This document shows, piece by piece, positions 25,519 to 34,304 of a stretch of DNA of 64,000 nucleotides. This DNA is from Herbidospora solisilvae (GTDB taxonomy: Bacteria > Actinomycetota > Actinomycetes > Streptosporangiales > Streptosporangiaceae). The notes under the pieces were generated by a model. The model saw nothing but the letters and a program-made list of their open reading frames with translations. It made no database searches and was not told where the DNA came from. The stretch spans positions 62,001 to 126,000 of the forward strand of contig NZ_WXEW01000012.1 in assembly GCF_009901565.1 (NCBI RefSeq). The letters are read 5' to 3'. The translations under genes and the position numbers were made by a program. The stretch's first letter is position 1, and every line of letters starts with the position of its first letter.

Positions 25519-27024
25519 ATGCTGGATTACCTGGTGATCGGCGCGGGACCGGCCGGTCTGCAGATGGGATGGTTCCTGAGGGCGGCCGGAAGGTCGTACA
25601 CGATCATGGAGGCGGGCCCGGAGCCGGGCACGTTCTTCGCGACCTTCCCCCGCCATCGGACCCTCATCTCCATCAACAAGAAGTACAACGGCACCGACGA
25701 CCCCGAGCTGAACCTGCGGATGGACTGGAACAGCCTGCTGTCCGACGACCCGGAGCTGCTGTTCACCCGCTTCAGCGACCGCTACTTCCCGCACGCCGAC
25801 GACATGGTGCGCTACCTGGCCCGGTTCGCCGAGGGCCTCGACGTCGTGTACGGCTCCCGCGCCCGCGACGTCACCAGAACCGACGGCGGCTTCGCCGTCA
25901 CCGACGACCTCGGCACCGTGCGCACCGCCCGGCGCGTCATCGTCGCCACCGGCGTGAGCAGGGAGAACATCCCGGCCATCCCCGGAATCGAGCAGGCCGA
26001 ACAGTACGGCGCCGTCTCCGTCGACCCCGCCGACTTCATCGACAAGCGGGTGCTCATCATCGGCAAGGGCAACTCGGCCTTCGAGACCGCCGACAACCTG
26101 GTCGAGACCGCCGCCGTCGTCCACGTGGCCGGGCCCCACTCGGTCAAGATGGCCTGGCGCACCCACTACGTCGGCCACCTGCGCGCGGTCAACAACAACT
26201 TCCTGGACACCTACCAGCTGAAGTCCCAGAACGCCGTGCTCGACGGCGACGTGCGGCACATCGAGCGCCTCGACGACGGCACCTACCGGGTGACCGTCGC
26301 CTTCGTGCGGGCCGACGAGGTCACCAAGGACATCCCCTACGACCGCGTCATCGTCTGCGCCGGCTTCGCGTTCGACCGGTCGATCTTCGACGACACCTGC
26401 CGCCCGGCCCTCCACGCCAGCGGCCGGTTCCCGGCCCTCACCCCGGCCTACGAGTCGGTCGACGTCCCCGGCCTGTACTTCGCCGGCACCATCACCCAGT
26501 CGCGCGACTTCAAGCGCGGGACCAGCGGCTTCATCCACGGTTTCCGGTACGGCGCCCGCGCCCTCCACCGGATCCTGGAGGAGCGGCACCACGACGTGCC
26601 CTGGCCCGCGAAGGAGGTCGGCGCCGACCCGAAGGCGATGGCGCAGGCGGTGCTCGACCGGGTCAACCGCAGCTCGGCCCTGTGGCAGCAGTTCGGCGTG
26701 ATCGCCGACGTCATCACCCACGACGGCCGCTACCTGGAGGAGCGCCCCGTCGACCTGCCGATCGACGGCCCCCACTACACGATCACGCTGGAGTACGGCC
26801 CCGGCCACGACCAGGTCGACCCCTTCGACGTGACCGTGGGCCGGATTACCCAGAGCGACGCCGCCCGCGCCGACGAGGGCCACTACCTCCACCCGGTCGT
26901 CCGCCACCACCGCCCCGGCGAGGAACCGGCCGTCCACCACGTGACGGAGAACCTGGAGAACGACTGGACCTCCCCGGACGTCCACCTGGAGCCCCTGCGG
27001 GCGTTCTTCGCCCGGCGGACCTGA
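25519..27024 (+). CDS. FAD-dependent oxidoreductase (FMO/FOXRED2-like)
   Basis: A 501-residue flavoprotein with two dinucleotide folds: FAD at VIGAGPAGLQMGWFL (6-20) and NAD(P) at VLIIGKGNSAFETADN (about 176-191). The fold and the strand VIVCAGFAFDRSIF resemble flavin-containing monooxygenases and the FOXRED2 group. The last 120 residues form an extra domain (TITLEYGPGHDQVDPFDV) not seen in classical monooxygenases. It may N-, S- or Baeyer-Villiger-oxidise a substrate loaded by the upstream ligase. Its stop overlaps the next start by one base (TGATG). Confidence 0.82.
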   Translation: MLDYLVIGAGPAGLQMGWFLRAAGRSYTIMEAGPEPGTFFATFPRHRTLISINKKYNGTDDPELNLRMDWNSLLSDDPELLFTRFSDRYFPHADDMVRYLARFAEGLDVVYGSRARDVTRTDGGFAVTDDLGTVRTARRVIVATGVSRENIPAIPGIEQAEQYGAVSVDPADFIDKRVLIIGKGNSAFETADNLVETAAVVHVAGPHSVKMAWRTHYVGHLRAVNNNFLDTYQLKSQNAVLDGDVRHIERLDDGTYRVTVAFVRADEVTKDIPYDRVIVCAGFAFDRSIFDDTCRPALHASGRFPALTPAYESVDVPGLYFAGTITQSRDFKRGTSGFIHGFRYGARALHRILEERHHDVPWPAKEVGADPKAMAQAVLDRVNRSSALWQQFGVIADVITHDGRYLEERPVDLPIDGPHYTITLEYGPGHDQVDPFDVTVGRITQSDAARADEGHYLHPVVRHHRPGEEPAVHHVTENLENDWTSPDVHLEPLRAFFARRT

Positions 27025-28028
27025 TGCCCTCGTACGAGGCCGTCGCGAGGCACCGCCTCCCGAAGGCCCACTACGACTACTTCGCCGGCGGGGCCGGCGA
27101 CGAGAGCGCCGTCCACGAGAACGAGGCGGCGTTCGCCCGGCTGCGGCTGGCCCCCCGCGTGTTCAGCGGCGTGCGACCCGACCTGGCGGTGACCCTGCCC
27201 GGCGGCCGTGCCTCTCTGCCGGTGCTGGTCGCCCCGACCGCCTTCCACCGGCTCGCGCACCCCGACGGCGAGCTGGCGACCGCGCGGGCCGCCGCCGCCG
27301 AGGACACCGTCATGATCGTCAGCATGGCCTCGACCACCCCGGTCGAGGCCATCGCGGAGACCGGCGCGACCCTCTGGTTCCAGCTCTACGTGCAGCCCGA
27401 CATGGCCTTCACCGAGCGCGTCGCCGGGCGGGCGGAGAAGGCGGGCTGCCGGGCCCTCGTCGTCACCGCCGACTCGCCGGTGTTCGGCGTCCGCCCGCGC
27501 GACGTCCACAACGGCTTCCACGACCTGCCCGAGGGGCTGGCCTGCGAGAACCTCCGCGAGGGCGACGTGGTGCGGCCGATCGAGTTCTCCCCGGAGATCT
27601 CCTGGGCCCATCTCGACCGGCTGCGCGAGGTCACCGGCCTGCCGCTGATCGTGAAGGGCGTCACCCACCCGGACGACGCGCGGACCGCCGTCGCCCACGG
27701 GGCCGCGATGGTCATGGTGTCCAACCACGGCGGCCGCCAGCTCGACCGCGTCGCCGCCGCGGTCGACCTGCTGCCGGGGATCGTGGACGCGGTCGGCGGG
27801 GCGGTGCCTGTGACGGTCGACGGCGGGGTGCGGCGCGGCACCGACGTCGTGGCCGCGCTCGCGCTCGGGGCCCGCGCGGTGCTGGTCGGGCGGCCGATCC
27901 TGTGGGGCCTGGCGGCCGAGGGGGAGCGGGGCGTGCGCGAGGTGCTGCGCCGCTTCCGGGCCGAGATCGAGGTGGCCATGGCGCTGACCGGCGTCCCGCT
28001 CGACCGGAGCGTGGTGCGGCGATGCTGA
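27024..28028 (+). CDS. FMN-dependent alpha-hydroxyacid oxidase
   Basis: A 334-residue TIM-barrel FMN enzyme of the lactate/glycolate/mandelate oxidase family; it oxidises a 2-hydroxy acid to a 2-oxo acid. Conserved parts are YDYFAGGAGDE, VLVAPTAFHRLAHPDGE, LIVKGVTHPDDA (catalytic-site Lys), VMVSNHGGRQLD (His/Gly pair) and VDGGVRRGTDVVAALALGA (phosphate site). The family Tyr/Arg ligands are present in QLYVQ and SNHGGR. A MftD-type (mycofactocin) identity was considered, but no mft neighbours exist. It overlaps the P450 start by 7 bases. Confidence 0.85.
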   Translation: MPSYEAVARHRLPKAHYDYFAGGAGDESAVHENEAAFARLRLAPRVFSGVRPDLAVTLPGGRASLPVLVAPTAFHRLAHPDGELATARAAAAEDTVMIVSMASTTPVEAIAETGATLWFQLYVQPDMAFTERVAGRAEKAGCRALVVTADSPVFGVRPRDVHNGFHDLPEGLACENLREGDVVRPIEFSPEISWAHLDRLREVTGLPLIVKGVTHPDDARTAVAHGAAMVMVSNHGGRQLDRVAAAVDLLPGIVDAVGGAVPVTVDGGVRRGTDVVAALALGARAVLVGRPILWGLAAEGERGVREVLRRFRAEIEVAMALTGVPLDRSVVRRC

Positions 28029-29275
28029 TCCTGGTGGCCTTGTTCGTGCTGAGCCTGCCCTGGTGGCTGCCCGGCCGGGTGGTCGCCCTGCGGCTGCTGG
28101 TGTTCGAGCGGGTCAACGGCCAGGAGACGGTCGCGGTGCCGGTCGAACGGTTCCGCGAGGTCTACTCCCACCCGGCCGCCTCCGGACGCAGCCGGGGCGC
28201 GGCCCTGTCGGACCTGTTCTGGTACTGGTTGTCCCCGGGGGCCGACATCCACCAGGAGCACCTGGAACCGGGGGAGCGCTACGACGCCGTGGCCGCCGCC
28301 ACCCGGGGGTTCCTCGCGGTCTCGAAGACCGCGATCGAGGACCTGGCGGTCCGGTGCGCCCGCCGCGCCGCCCCCGCCTACCGGCTGCGCGACCTGGCCA
28401 TGCCGGTCTGGGCGGAGTTCTCCTACGAGCTCGTCTTCGGCGAGCGGTGCCCGCCCGAGGCCCGCGCCCTGATCGTGGCCAACGCCGACGACGTGGTGAC
28501 CGCGCTGAAGTGCACCGGCCTGCGGCACATGGACCGCCGCGACCGGCTCACCGCCTACCTCGAAACCCGGCTCGACGACGTCCGGCAGCCGCTCCCCGGC
28601 GGCCTGACCCGGCACGAGCAGGCCCTCTACCTGCAGGGCGTCTTCTTCAACACGGCCGTGGTCCAGATGGCCGAGGCGACCGCCCACCTCGGCATGGTGC
28701 TGGCCCACCACAAGGAGACGCAGGCGCGGGCCCGTACCGGAGACGACCGCTTCCTCGACCAGGTCATCAACGAGACCTTCCGGCTCTATCCGCTGTTCGG
28801 CGTCGCGCACCGCATCACCCGGGGCGACATGCCGGACATCCCGGAGGGCACGGTGCTCTGCTTCAACTATCCCGACTTCCACCGCGCCGGATTCCCCGAG
28901 CCCGACCGCTTCGACCCCGCCCGGTTCGAGCACGGCGTGCGCGACCTCAACCACATCCCGTTCGGCATGGCCGCCAACCGGCCCTGCCCGGCCTGGCGCC
29001 TGGCGCCGATCGCGCTGCGCGCCGCGTGCCGGGAGCTCCTTTCCCGCTGGGAGCTCTCGTCGTCGGCGCGGCACACCCGCTCCCTGCCCAACCGGGGCCC
29101 CTGCCTGCTCACCCCCGCCGGCGCACAACCGCCCGCCTGGAGACTCCGGGTCATGGCCGTGCGCGACCGGTGGGAGGACGTCTGGCGCAGCCTCGTCCAG
29201 CTCGTGCTCGGCGCCTACATGGTCTGGGACGCCCGTCGCCAGGCCCTCTGCGCCCGCCACTTCGGAGACAGGTGA
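28022..29275 (+). CDS. Cytochrome P450
   Basis: A 417-residue P450. The ExxR motif is Glu251-Arg254 in NETFRLYP. The heme-Cys loop is FGMAANRPCPAW with Cys322; the usual FGxGxRxCxG has Gly to Ala and Pro changes here. The N-terminus MLILVALFVLSLPWWLPG is hydrophobic, so the enzyme may be membrane-attached, which is rare in actinomycetes. The I-helix acid/Thr pair (AGxxT) is not evident, so oxygen activation may be atypical. It is the fourth gene of the ligase-flavin-FMN-P450 run and ends 4 bases before the antiporter gene. Confidence 0.83.
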   Translation: MLILVALFVLSLPWWLPGRVVALRLLVFERVNGQETVAVPVERFREVYSHPAASGRSRGAALSDLFWYWLSPGADIHQEHLEPGERYDAVAAATRGFLAVSKTAIEDLAVRCARRAAPAYRLRDLAMPVWAEFSYELVFGERCPPEARALIVANADDVVTALKCTGLRHMDRRDRLTAYLETRLDDVRQPLPGGLTRHEQALYLQGVFFNTAVVQMAEATAHLGMVLAHHKETQARARTGDDRFLDQVINETFRLYPLFGVAHRITRGDMPDIPEGTVLCFNYPDFHRAGFPEPDRFDPARFEHGVRDLNHIPFGMAANRPCPAWRLAPIALRAACRELLSRWELSSSARHTRSLPNRGPCLLTPAGAQPPAWRLRVMAVRDRWEDVWRSLVQLVLGAYMVWDARRQALCARHFGDR

Positions 29276-29279
29276 TCAC

Positions 29280-30551
29280 ATGGACGCCAATCTCGAACTC
29301 ATCCTGAAGGTGCTGCCCGCCCTGGTCGTCATCCTGGCCGTCGCCGCGCTCTGCGGTCAGCTCGCGCTGATGGTGCGCCAGCCCCGCGTGCTGGGGGAGA
29401 TGGTCGCTGGCGTGCTGCTCGGGCCCACCCTGTTCGGCTGGTTGTTCCCGGCCGCGCAGCAGTCGCTGTTCCCGCCCGAGATCAAACCGATCCTGTACGT
29501 CCTGAGCACCATCGGCCTGACCCTCTACATGTTCCTCGTCGGGGCCGGCCTCGACCACAAGGCGAGCAGCCGCGCCCAGGTCAAGAGGGCCGGCGTGCTG
29601 GCCCTCTCGGGCTTCCTGCCGTCGCTGGCCCTCGGCTTCGGCGCCGGCCTGCTCCTGTACGGGACCCTGTCGGGCGGCGAGGTCAGCCGCTTCGAGTTCG
29701 CCCTCTTCCTCGGCGGCGCGCTCTCGCTGACCGCCTTCCCGATGCTCGCCCGCATCCTCTACGAACGCGGGCTCCAGAACTCCCCGATCGGCCGCCTCAC
29801 CCTGCTCGCCGCCTCGGTCGACGACGCGGTGGCGTGGTGCCTGCTGGCCCTGCTGACCGCCCTCCACCTCGACACCGGTTCGGGCGGCGCGATCCGCACG
29901 ATCGCGCTGACCGCCCTGTTCGCCGTGGTCGTGCTGAAACTGGTGGCCCCGCTGCTGCGCCCCCTCGGCGCCCGCTTCGCCGCCACGGGCACCTTCACCC
30001 CCACGATGATGTACGTCGTCGTGCTCGTCCCGCTGACCGCCGGCTGGCTGACCGACTGGATCGGCGTCTACGCCGTGTTCGGCGGCTTCATCGCGGGCCT
30101 GGCCATGCCCCGCGACCCGAAGTTCCGCGAGGCCCTGCACAGCCGCATGATGGAGGTCGTCTCCACCCTGCTGCTGCCGGTGTTCTTCACCTTCTCCGGC
30201 CTCAACACCCACCTCGACGGAATCGCGGGCGGCACGATGCTGCTGGCCTTCCTGCTGATCCTGGTGGCCGGGTTCGTCGGCAAGTACTTCGGCTGCGCCG
30301 TGTCGATGCGCGGGATGGGCTTCTCCTGGCGCGAGTCGTACGCCGTCGGCGCCCTGATGAACGCCCGCGGCCTGATGATCCTCATCTTCATCAACATCGG
30401 CCTGGCCCACGGGATGATCGGCCAGGAGGTCTTCGCGATGCTCGTCCTGGTCGCCGTCATCACCACGGCCGGCGCGGTGCCCCTCTACCAGCTCGCCCTG
30501 CCCGCCCGGCTGGAGACCAGAGAGCCGGATCGGGAGGACGAGTTGGTGTAA
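29280..30551 (+). CDS. Cation:proton antiporter (CPA2/KefB-NapA type)
   Basis: A 423-residue membrane protein with about 12 helices and the Na+/H+ exchanger fold. Helix motifs include GEMVAGVLLGPTLFGWL and LAASVDDAVAWCLLALL, the latter with the paired acidic DD expected in ion-binding helix 5 of NapA-type exchangers. It has no C-terminal TrkA/RCK domain. Directly after the P450, it could remove protons or export an acidic product, or simply be adjacent. It is followed by the two-component system 81 bases on. Confidence 0.85.
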   Translation: MDANLELILKVLPALVVILAVAALCGQLALMVRQPRVLGEMVAGVLLGPTLFGWLFPAAQQSLFPPEIKPILYVLSTIGLTLYMFLVGAGLDHKASSRAQVKRAGVLALSGFLPSLALGFGAGLLLYGTLSGGEVSRFEFALFLGGALSLTAFPMLARILYERGLQNSPIGRLTLLAASVDDAVAWCLLALLTALHLDTGSGGAIRTIALTALFAVVVLKLVAPLLRPLGARFAATGTFTPTMMYVVVLVPLTAGWLTDWIGVYAVFGGFIAGLAMPRDPKFREALHSRMMEVVSTLLLPVFFTFSGLNTHLDGIAGGTMLLAFLLILVAGFVGKYFGCAVSMRGMGFSWRESYAVGALMNARGLMILIFINIGLAHGMIGQEVFAMLVLVAVITTAGAVPLYQLALPARLETREPDREDELV

Positions 30552-30632
30552 ATTTCATCTACTTTCAGCGGAACCGCAGGTGGGATCTGCCACCCTCTGG
30601 CGTTTCGGAGGCTGGAGTGACAACTTGGTTCC

Positions 30633-31292
30633 GTGGCACGTCGGCTGCTGCTCATCGAAGACGACCGAGAACTCGGCGCGCTCCTCGTCGAGATCCTCAC
30701 CGACCACGGCTACGAGGTGGACCACGCGCTGGAGGGACAACGCGGCCTCCACCTGGCGCTCAGCCGGGCCTACGACGTCATGGTCGTCGACCGGGGGCTG
30801 CCCGCCCTCGACGGCCTCGACCTGCTCCGCCGTCTCCGGCGCCGGGCCGTCACCGTCCCGGCGCTCTTCCTCACCGCCTTCGGCACCGTGCACGACCGCG
30901 TGACGGGCCTCGACGCCGGCGCGGAGGACTACCTGGTCAAACCCTTCGAGGTGGACGAACTCCTGGCCCGTGTGCGCGCCCTGCACCGCCGCCACGCCGA
31001 CCACGCCGAACTGCTCCCGCTCGGCCGCGCCTGGCTCGACCTGGGCGCCCAGGCGGTGCACCTGCCCGACGGCGCGCAGGTGCCCCTCTCGGGCCAGGAG
31101 TGCCGCCTGCTGCGCGCCCTGGCCGTCCGCCCCCGCCACGTCCACACGAGGGCGTCGCTGCGCCGCGGCGTCTTCGACGGCGCCACCACGGAGTCGATCG
31201 TCGACACCTACGTCTACTACCTGCGCGGCAAACTGGGCTCGGGCGTGGTCCGCACGGTCCGCGGCGTCGGCTACCGGCTGGGCAGCCTGTGA
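30633..31292 (+). CDS. OmpR/PhoB-family response regulator
   Basis: A 219-residue regulator. The receiver domain has acidic pocket Glu9-Asp10-Asp11, phospho-acceptor Asp53 (VVDRGLP), switch Thr81 and Lys103 (LVKPF). The C-terminal winged helix ends in GVVRTVRGVGYRLG. GTG start at 30633. Its stop overlaps the histidine kinase start (GTGA). The position after the antiporter suggests it controls the preceding operon, though no binding site was found. Confidence 0.9.
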   Translation: MARRLLLIEDDRELGALLVEILTDHGYEVDHALEGQRGLHLALSRAYDVMVVDRGLPALDGLDLLRRLRRRAVTVPALFLTAFGTVHDRVTGLDAGAEDYLVKPFEVDELLARVRALHRRHADHAELLPLGRAWLDLGAQAVHLPDGAQVPLSGQECRLLRALAVRPRHVHTRASLRRGVFDGATTESIVDTYVYYLRGKLGSGVVRTVRGVGYRLGSL

Positions 31293-32485
31293 ACGCGCTG
31301 CTGACCCGTGCCCGCCGCAGGGTGACCCTGCGGACCGCCGGGGCGATCTCCGTACTGCTGCTCATCATGGGCGCCCTCGTCTACAGCGTGATGGTCGGCC
31401 AGCAGGACGCCGCGGCCCGCCGCGAGGTCCGCGCCGGAGTCGAACGCGCCCTGCTCACCAGCCCACCGCCCTGCCTGTGGCTGATCGAGGCCGAGGGAGA
31501 GGTCATCCGCCGCTCCCCGGGCGCGCCCGAGGCCCTCCCGTGGCGTGCCGGGATCAGGTCCGTCGCCCGCGACGGCGGCGTCCGCGTCGACCGGGTCGAA
31601 CTGGGCGGCCTCGAGTACCTGATCCAGACCGAACGCCGCGGCGACGTCATCCGCCAGGCCGCGCTCGACCTGCGCTACCAGGTCTCCGAACGCCGGCGCC
31701 TGCTGCACACCCTGATCGCCGCCGAGATCGTGGCGCTGCTCGCCGCCGTGCTGATCGCCCACCTGATCGCCTGCCGTGCCATCGCCCCGCTCGGCGAGGC
31801 CCTGGCCCGCCAGCGCCGCTTCACCGAAGACGTCAGCCACGAACTGCGCACCCCCCTGGCCCGCCTGCACACCAGGGCCCAGCTCGTCTCGATCCGCCTC
31901 AGACGCGGCGAACTCCCGGTGGAGGACGTCGACCGCCTCGTCAACGGCACCCGCGAACTGGGCGAGGTCGTCGACGACCTGCTGCTCAGCGACCGCCTCC
32001 GTCGCCCGGTCGACCTGGCCCTGCTGGCCCAGGAACTCGCCGAGGCCGAGTCACCCCGCGCCCAGGCCCGCGGCGTCACGATCGAAGTCCACCGCGACCC
32101 CGCCCCGGCGGTCGTCAGCGGCGCCGCCCCCGCCCTCCGCCGCGTCCTGTCCGCCCTGGTCGACAACGCCCTGACCCACACCGCCCCCGGCGGCCACATC
32201 ACCATCACCCTGGCCTCGGCCGCCGACCGCGTCAGCCTGACGGTCGCCGACGACGGCGAGGGCCTGGCACCCGGAGACCCGGCCCGGCTGTTCATCCGCC
32301 ACGTGACGGGAGGCACCGGCTACGGCCTGGGCCTGGCCCTGGTGAAAGAGGTCGTCGACGGCCACGACGGAATCCTCACGGTCGGCGGCGCCCCCGGCGA
32401 GGGAGCGGTCTTCACCATCACGCTCCCAACCGACGCCGCCCGAGGACGAGCCGCCTCAGTTCCAGCCAGGGCCGCCGGCGGTTGA
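31289..32485 (+). CDS. Sensor histidine kinase
   Basis: A 398-residue membrane kinase. Helices at about 16-36 and 140-162 enclose a short extracytoplasmic sensor of about 100 residues, followed by the H-box FTEDVSHELRTPLARL with His184, an N-box DNALTHTAPGG, and G-boxes DDGEGLAPGD and GTGYGLGLALV. The H-box form SHELRTPL is of the HisKA class. Its 3' end overlaps the second sulfotransferase gene (convergent) by 68 bases. The sensed signal is unknown. Confidence 0.88.
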   Translation: MNALLTRARRRVTLRTAGAISVLLLIMGALVYSVMVGQQDAAARREVRAGVERALLTSPPPCLWLIEAEGEVIRRSPGAPEALPWRAGIRSVARDGGVRVDRVELGGLEYLIQTERRGDVIRQAALDLRYQVSERRRLLHTLIAAEIVALLAAVLIAHLIACRAIAPLGEALARQRRFTEDVSHELRTPLARLHTRAQLVSIRLRRGELPVEDVDRLVNGTRELGEVVDDLLLSDRLRRPVDLALLAQELAEAESPRAQARGVTIEVHRDPAPAVVSGAAPALRRVLSALVDNALTHTAPGGHITITLASAADRVSLTVADDGEGLAPGDPARLFIRHVTGGTGYGLGLALVKEVVDGHDGILTVGGAPGEGAVFTITLPTDAARGRAASVPARAAGG

Positions 32486-33122
32486 ACTGGGTGCGATCGT
32501 TGACGTGCGGAAAGGGCACGTCGGGAACCGGCACCCCGAGGAACCGGCACAGCGGCCCCCACCCCTCCCGGCACTCGTACACGAGCAGCCGATCGGCCGG
32601 GATCGCCGCCTTGACCGCCTCGTTGTGCCGCAGGAAGACCTCGATGCAGTGCTCCCGGTCGTCCAGCCGCCCCCCGAACACCCGATCGGCGACCGTGGCC
32701 TTGGCCATCTGGGGAAACAGCGCCATCTCAGGCACCCGCCGCAACATCATCCGGTGCACCCACCGCTGCCACCGTGAACCGGGCTCGTCGTTCTCGACCG
32801 CCCGATGGAAGATCGTGTCCCGGGCGCTCTCGTACCACCGGTCGGGATCGCGGACGGTCAGCACGACCTTGGCCTCGGGATAGTGGCTGATCAGCTCCCT
32901 CCAGTAGGAGACGGCGGGGAAGTCGACGGCCGACTTGAATCCCTGGAAGATCGCGTCCCAGTCCGTGGTCCTGCCGTCGCCCACTTCCAGCCATTGGCGG
33001 ATCCGGCGGGGATCTTCGACGACGTCGGCCATGTGGTAACAGGGGCCGAAGCCCAGTTGTTCGAGGGCCGCTTTGAGGGAAAGGGTGCAGGTCCGCCCGA
33101 AACCGGCGCCGATGACGTCCAC
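32418..33122 (-). CDS. Sulfotransferase-like protein, copy 2
   Basis: A 234-residue paralogue of 23365-24054, sharing the N-terminal block IGAGFGRTCTLSLKAAL, the LGFGPCYHM segment, the block VILTVRDPxRWYxSAR and the C-terminal LCRFLGVPVPDVPFP. GTG start at 33122. Note Cys in place of Gly in the nucleotide loop (GRTCT versus GRTGT), which might weaken PAPS binding. The two copies face the same way and flank the 24-32 kb block like direct repeats. Confidence 0.8.
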   Translation of the reverse strand: MDVIGAGFGRTCTLSLKAALEQLGFGPCYHMADVVEDPRRIRQWLEVGDGRTTDWDAIFQGFKSAVDFPAVSYWRELISHYPEAKVVLTVRDPDRWYESARDTIFHRAVENDEPGSRWQRWVHRMMLRRVPEMALFPQMAKATVADRVFGGRLDDREHCIEVFLRHNEAVKAAIPADRLLVYECREGWGPLCRFLGVPVPDVPFPHVNDRTQFNRRRPWLELRRLVLGRRRLGA

Positions 33123-33192
33123 GAGCAGCCTCCATGATGGGTTCCCCAAGATCGTCGCCGACCCGAGGGAGGCCACCGGGACGCCACGCCGT

Positions 33193-34245
33193 TCACCCCT
33201 GGCTGAGCAGGGCGGCCTTGACCTCGACCCAGGCGCCGACCTCGTTCGCGGGCATGACAAGACCCAGGAACGGCTCGACGGCGTGGATCTGGTTACGAAG
33301 CCGGCGGGCCAGCCGGATGTCACCGGGATCGACGGGCCGCTGGGCGCACAGCCGGGCGACCTCGGCCACGGGAGGCACCGCCGCCAGCCACCGCTCCACC
33401 GCTTCCTCCATTGAGGACAGATCATCCGCCTGGAGGCGCCCCACCGAGAGAACCAGATCGACCGCCGCCGCGTCGGGGGTGTCGACCCCCCGCTCCAGCG
33501 CATACCGGTCGAGAACGACGCCCAACCTCTGCCACTCGGGCCTGCCGCCGGTCCGCCGAGCGACGACACCGCGGAGGCAGGACCACCAGTCGCCCCGGTC
33601 AGGTTCGGTGTCCGGCTCACGCCTGTCCAGCCAGTTCCCCAGATCCTGGTCGGACAGAGTGAGGAGGTGCCGGGCGTAGTCCGTGAATTTCCCCAGATCG
33701 CCGAGGAAGGCCGTCGGCCCCAGCACCTTCAGCACCGTTCCGCGCGGTTCGCCGAACTGATCGGAGTCCGACACCGCAAGAACCCCCATCTTCGACGTGG
33801 GCTCCCAGTACTCGACACATCCACCGTCGTGTGACGACCGCTCCCTCAGCGTGAATCCACGCGTTTGTACGGCGGTCAGCAGATCGCCGACGTCCAGACG
33901 GGAGGGAAACCCGCCATAGCGATCAAGAAGAGCCGATTCGATCTCGTGTTCAGCGGTGAGCCAGGGCAGCCGGTGAGCCTGGGCCCCGAAATAGCTGACC
34001 TCCCACGCGCCCCGGCGTTGGCCGCGCCCCCACCCGAACTCGACCAGCCCGAAGTCCGATACGGCCCCTGGAGGCACGCAGTCCCGCCCGAACACCGATT
34101 CCACGGCTGCCCGCCCGCTCGTATGGTCCAACCCGAGCACCGTGCCCGTGATCACCAGATCGGCGAAGAAATCGAGACCGCCCACCGCGCCATCGTGCCC
34201 CACCCAAGAGGCCGGGCTCACACCCGCCGCTGCGTAGATGAGCAT
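33193..34245 (-). CDS. Protein of unknown function
   Basis: A soluble protein of about 350 residues (ATG 34245; an upstream ATG at 34269 is also possible). Acidic and Trp-rich segments include GLVEFGWGRGQRRGAWEV and SCVEYWEPTSKMG-type strands in the first half, followed by a helical C-terminal half (about residues 180-350). It has no signal, membrane helix or known motif. Composition and size resemble immunity or antitoxin-like accessory proteins of actinomycetes, but that is a guess. It is divergent from the RHH-like/SRPBCC pair. Confidence 0.55.
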   Translation of the reverse strand: MLIYAAAGVSPASWVGHDGAVGGLDFFADLVITGTVLGLDHTSGRAAVESVFGRDCVPPGAVSDFGLVEFGWGRGQRRGAWEVSYFGAQAHRLPWLTAEHEIESALLDRYGGFPSRLDVGDLLTAVQTRGFTLRERSSHDGGCVEYWEPTSKMGVLAVSDSDQFGEPRGTVLKVLGPTAFLGDLGKFTDYARHLLTLSDQDLGNWLDRREPDTEPDRGDWWSCLRGVVARRTGGRPEWQRLGVVLDRYALERGVDTPDAAAVDLVLSVGRLQADDLSSMEEAVERWLAAVPPVAEVARLCAQRPVDPGDIRLARRLRNQIHAVEPFLGLVMPANEVGAWVEVKAALLSQG

Positions 34246-34287
34246 TGGACCGTCGACGACTGGCCGCATATCCTCGATCTTGGTACA

Positions 34288-34304
34288 TTGTTACCATGGT
34301 ACAA
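34288..34304. promoter_or_regulatory. Palindrome over the start of the RHH-like gene
   Basis: TACCATGGTA (34292-34301) is a perfect palindrome containing the ATG at 34296, extended by TTG and CAA on the flanks. TGGTACA also occurs at 34281-34287 and 34297-34303, 16 bases apart. Repeated half-sites at the start of a small RHH-like gene fit autorepression. Confidence 0.45.

Noticed and set aside
25569-28028. A single long frame joining the FAD oxidoreductase region to the FMN oxidase.
   Set aside because: The first part is Arg/Pro-rich and out of frame with the flavoprotein motifs. The FMN oxidase starts at 27024.
27024-28028. The FMN oxidase as mycofactocin MftD.
   Set aside because: No MftA/B/C/E/F-type genes nearby, and the sequence fits general alpha-hydroxyacid oxidases.
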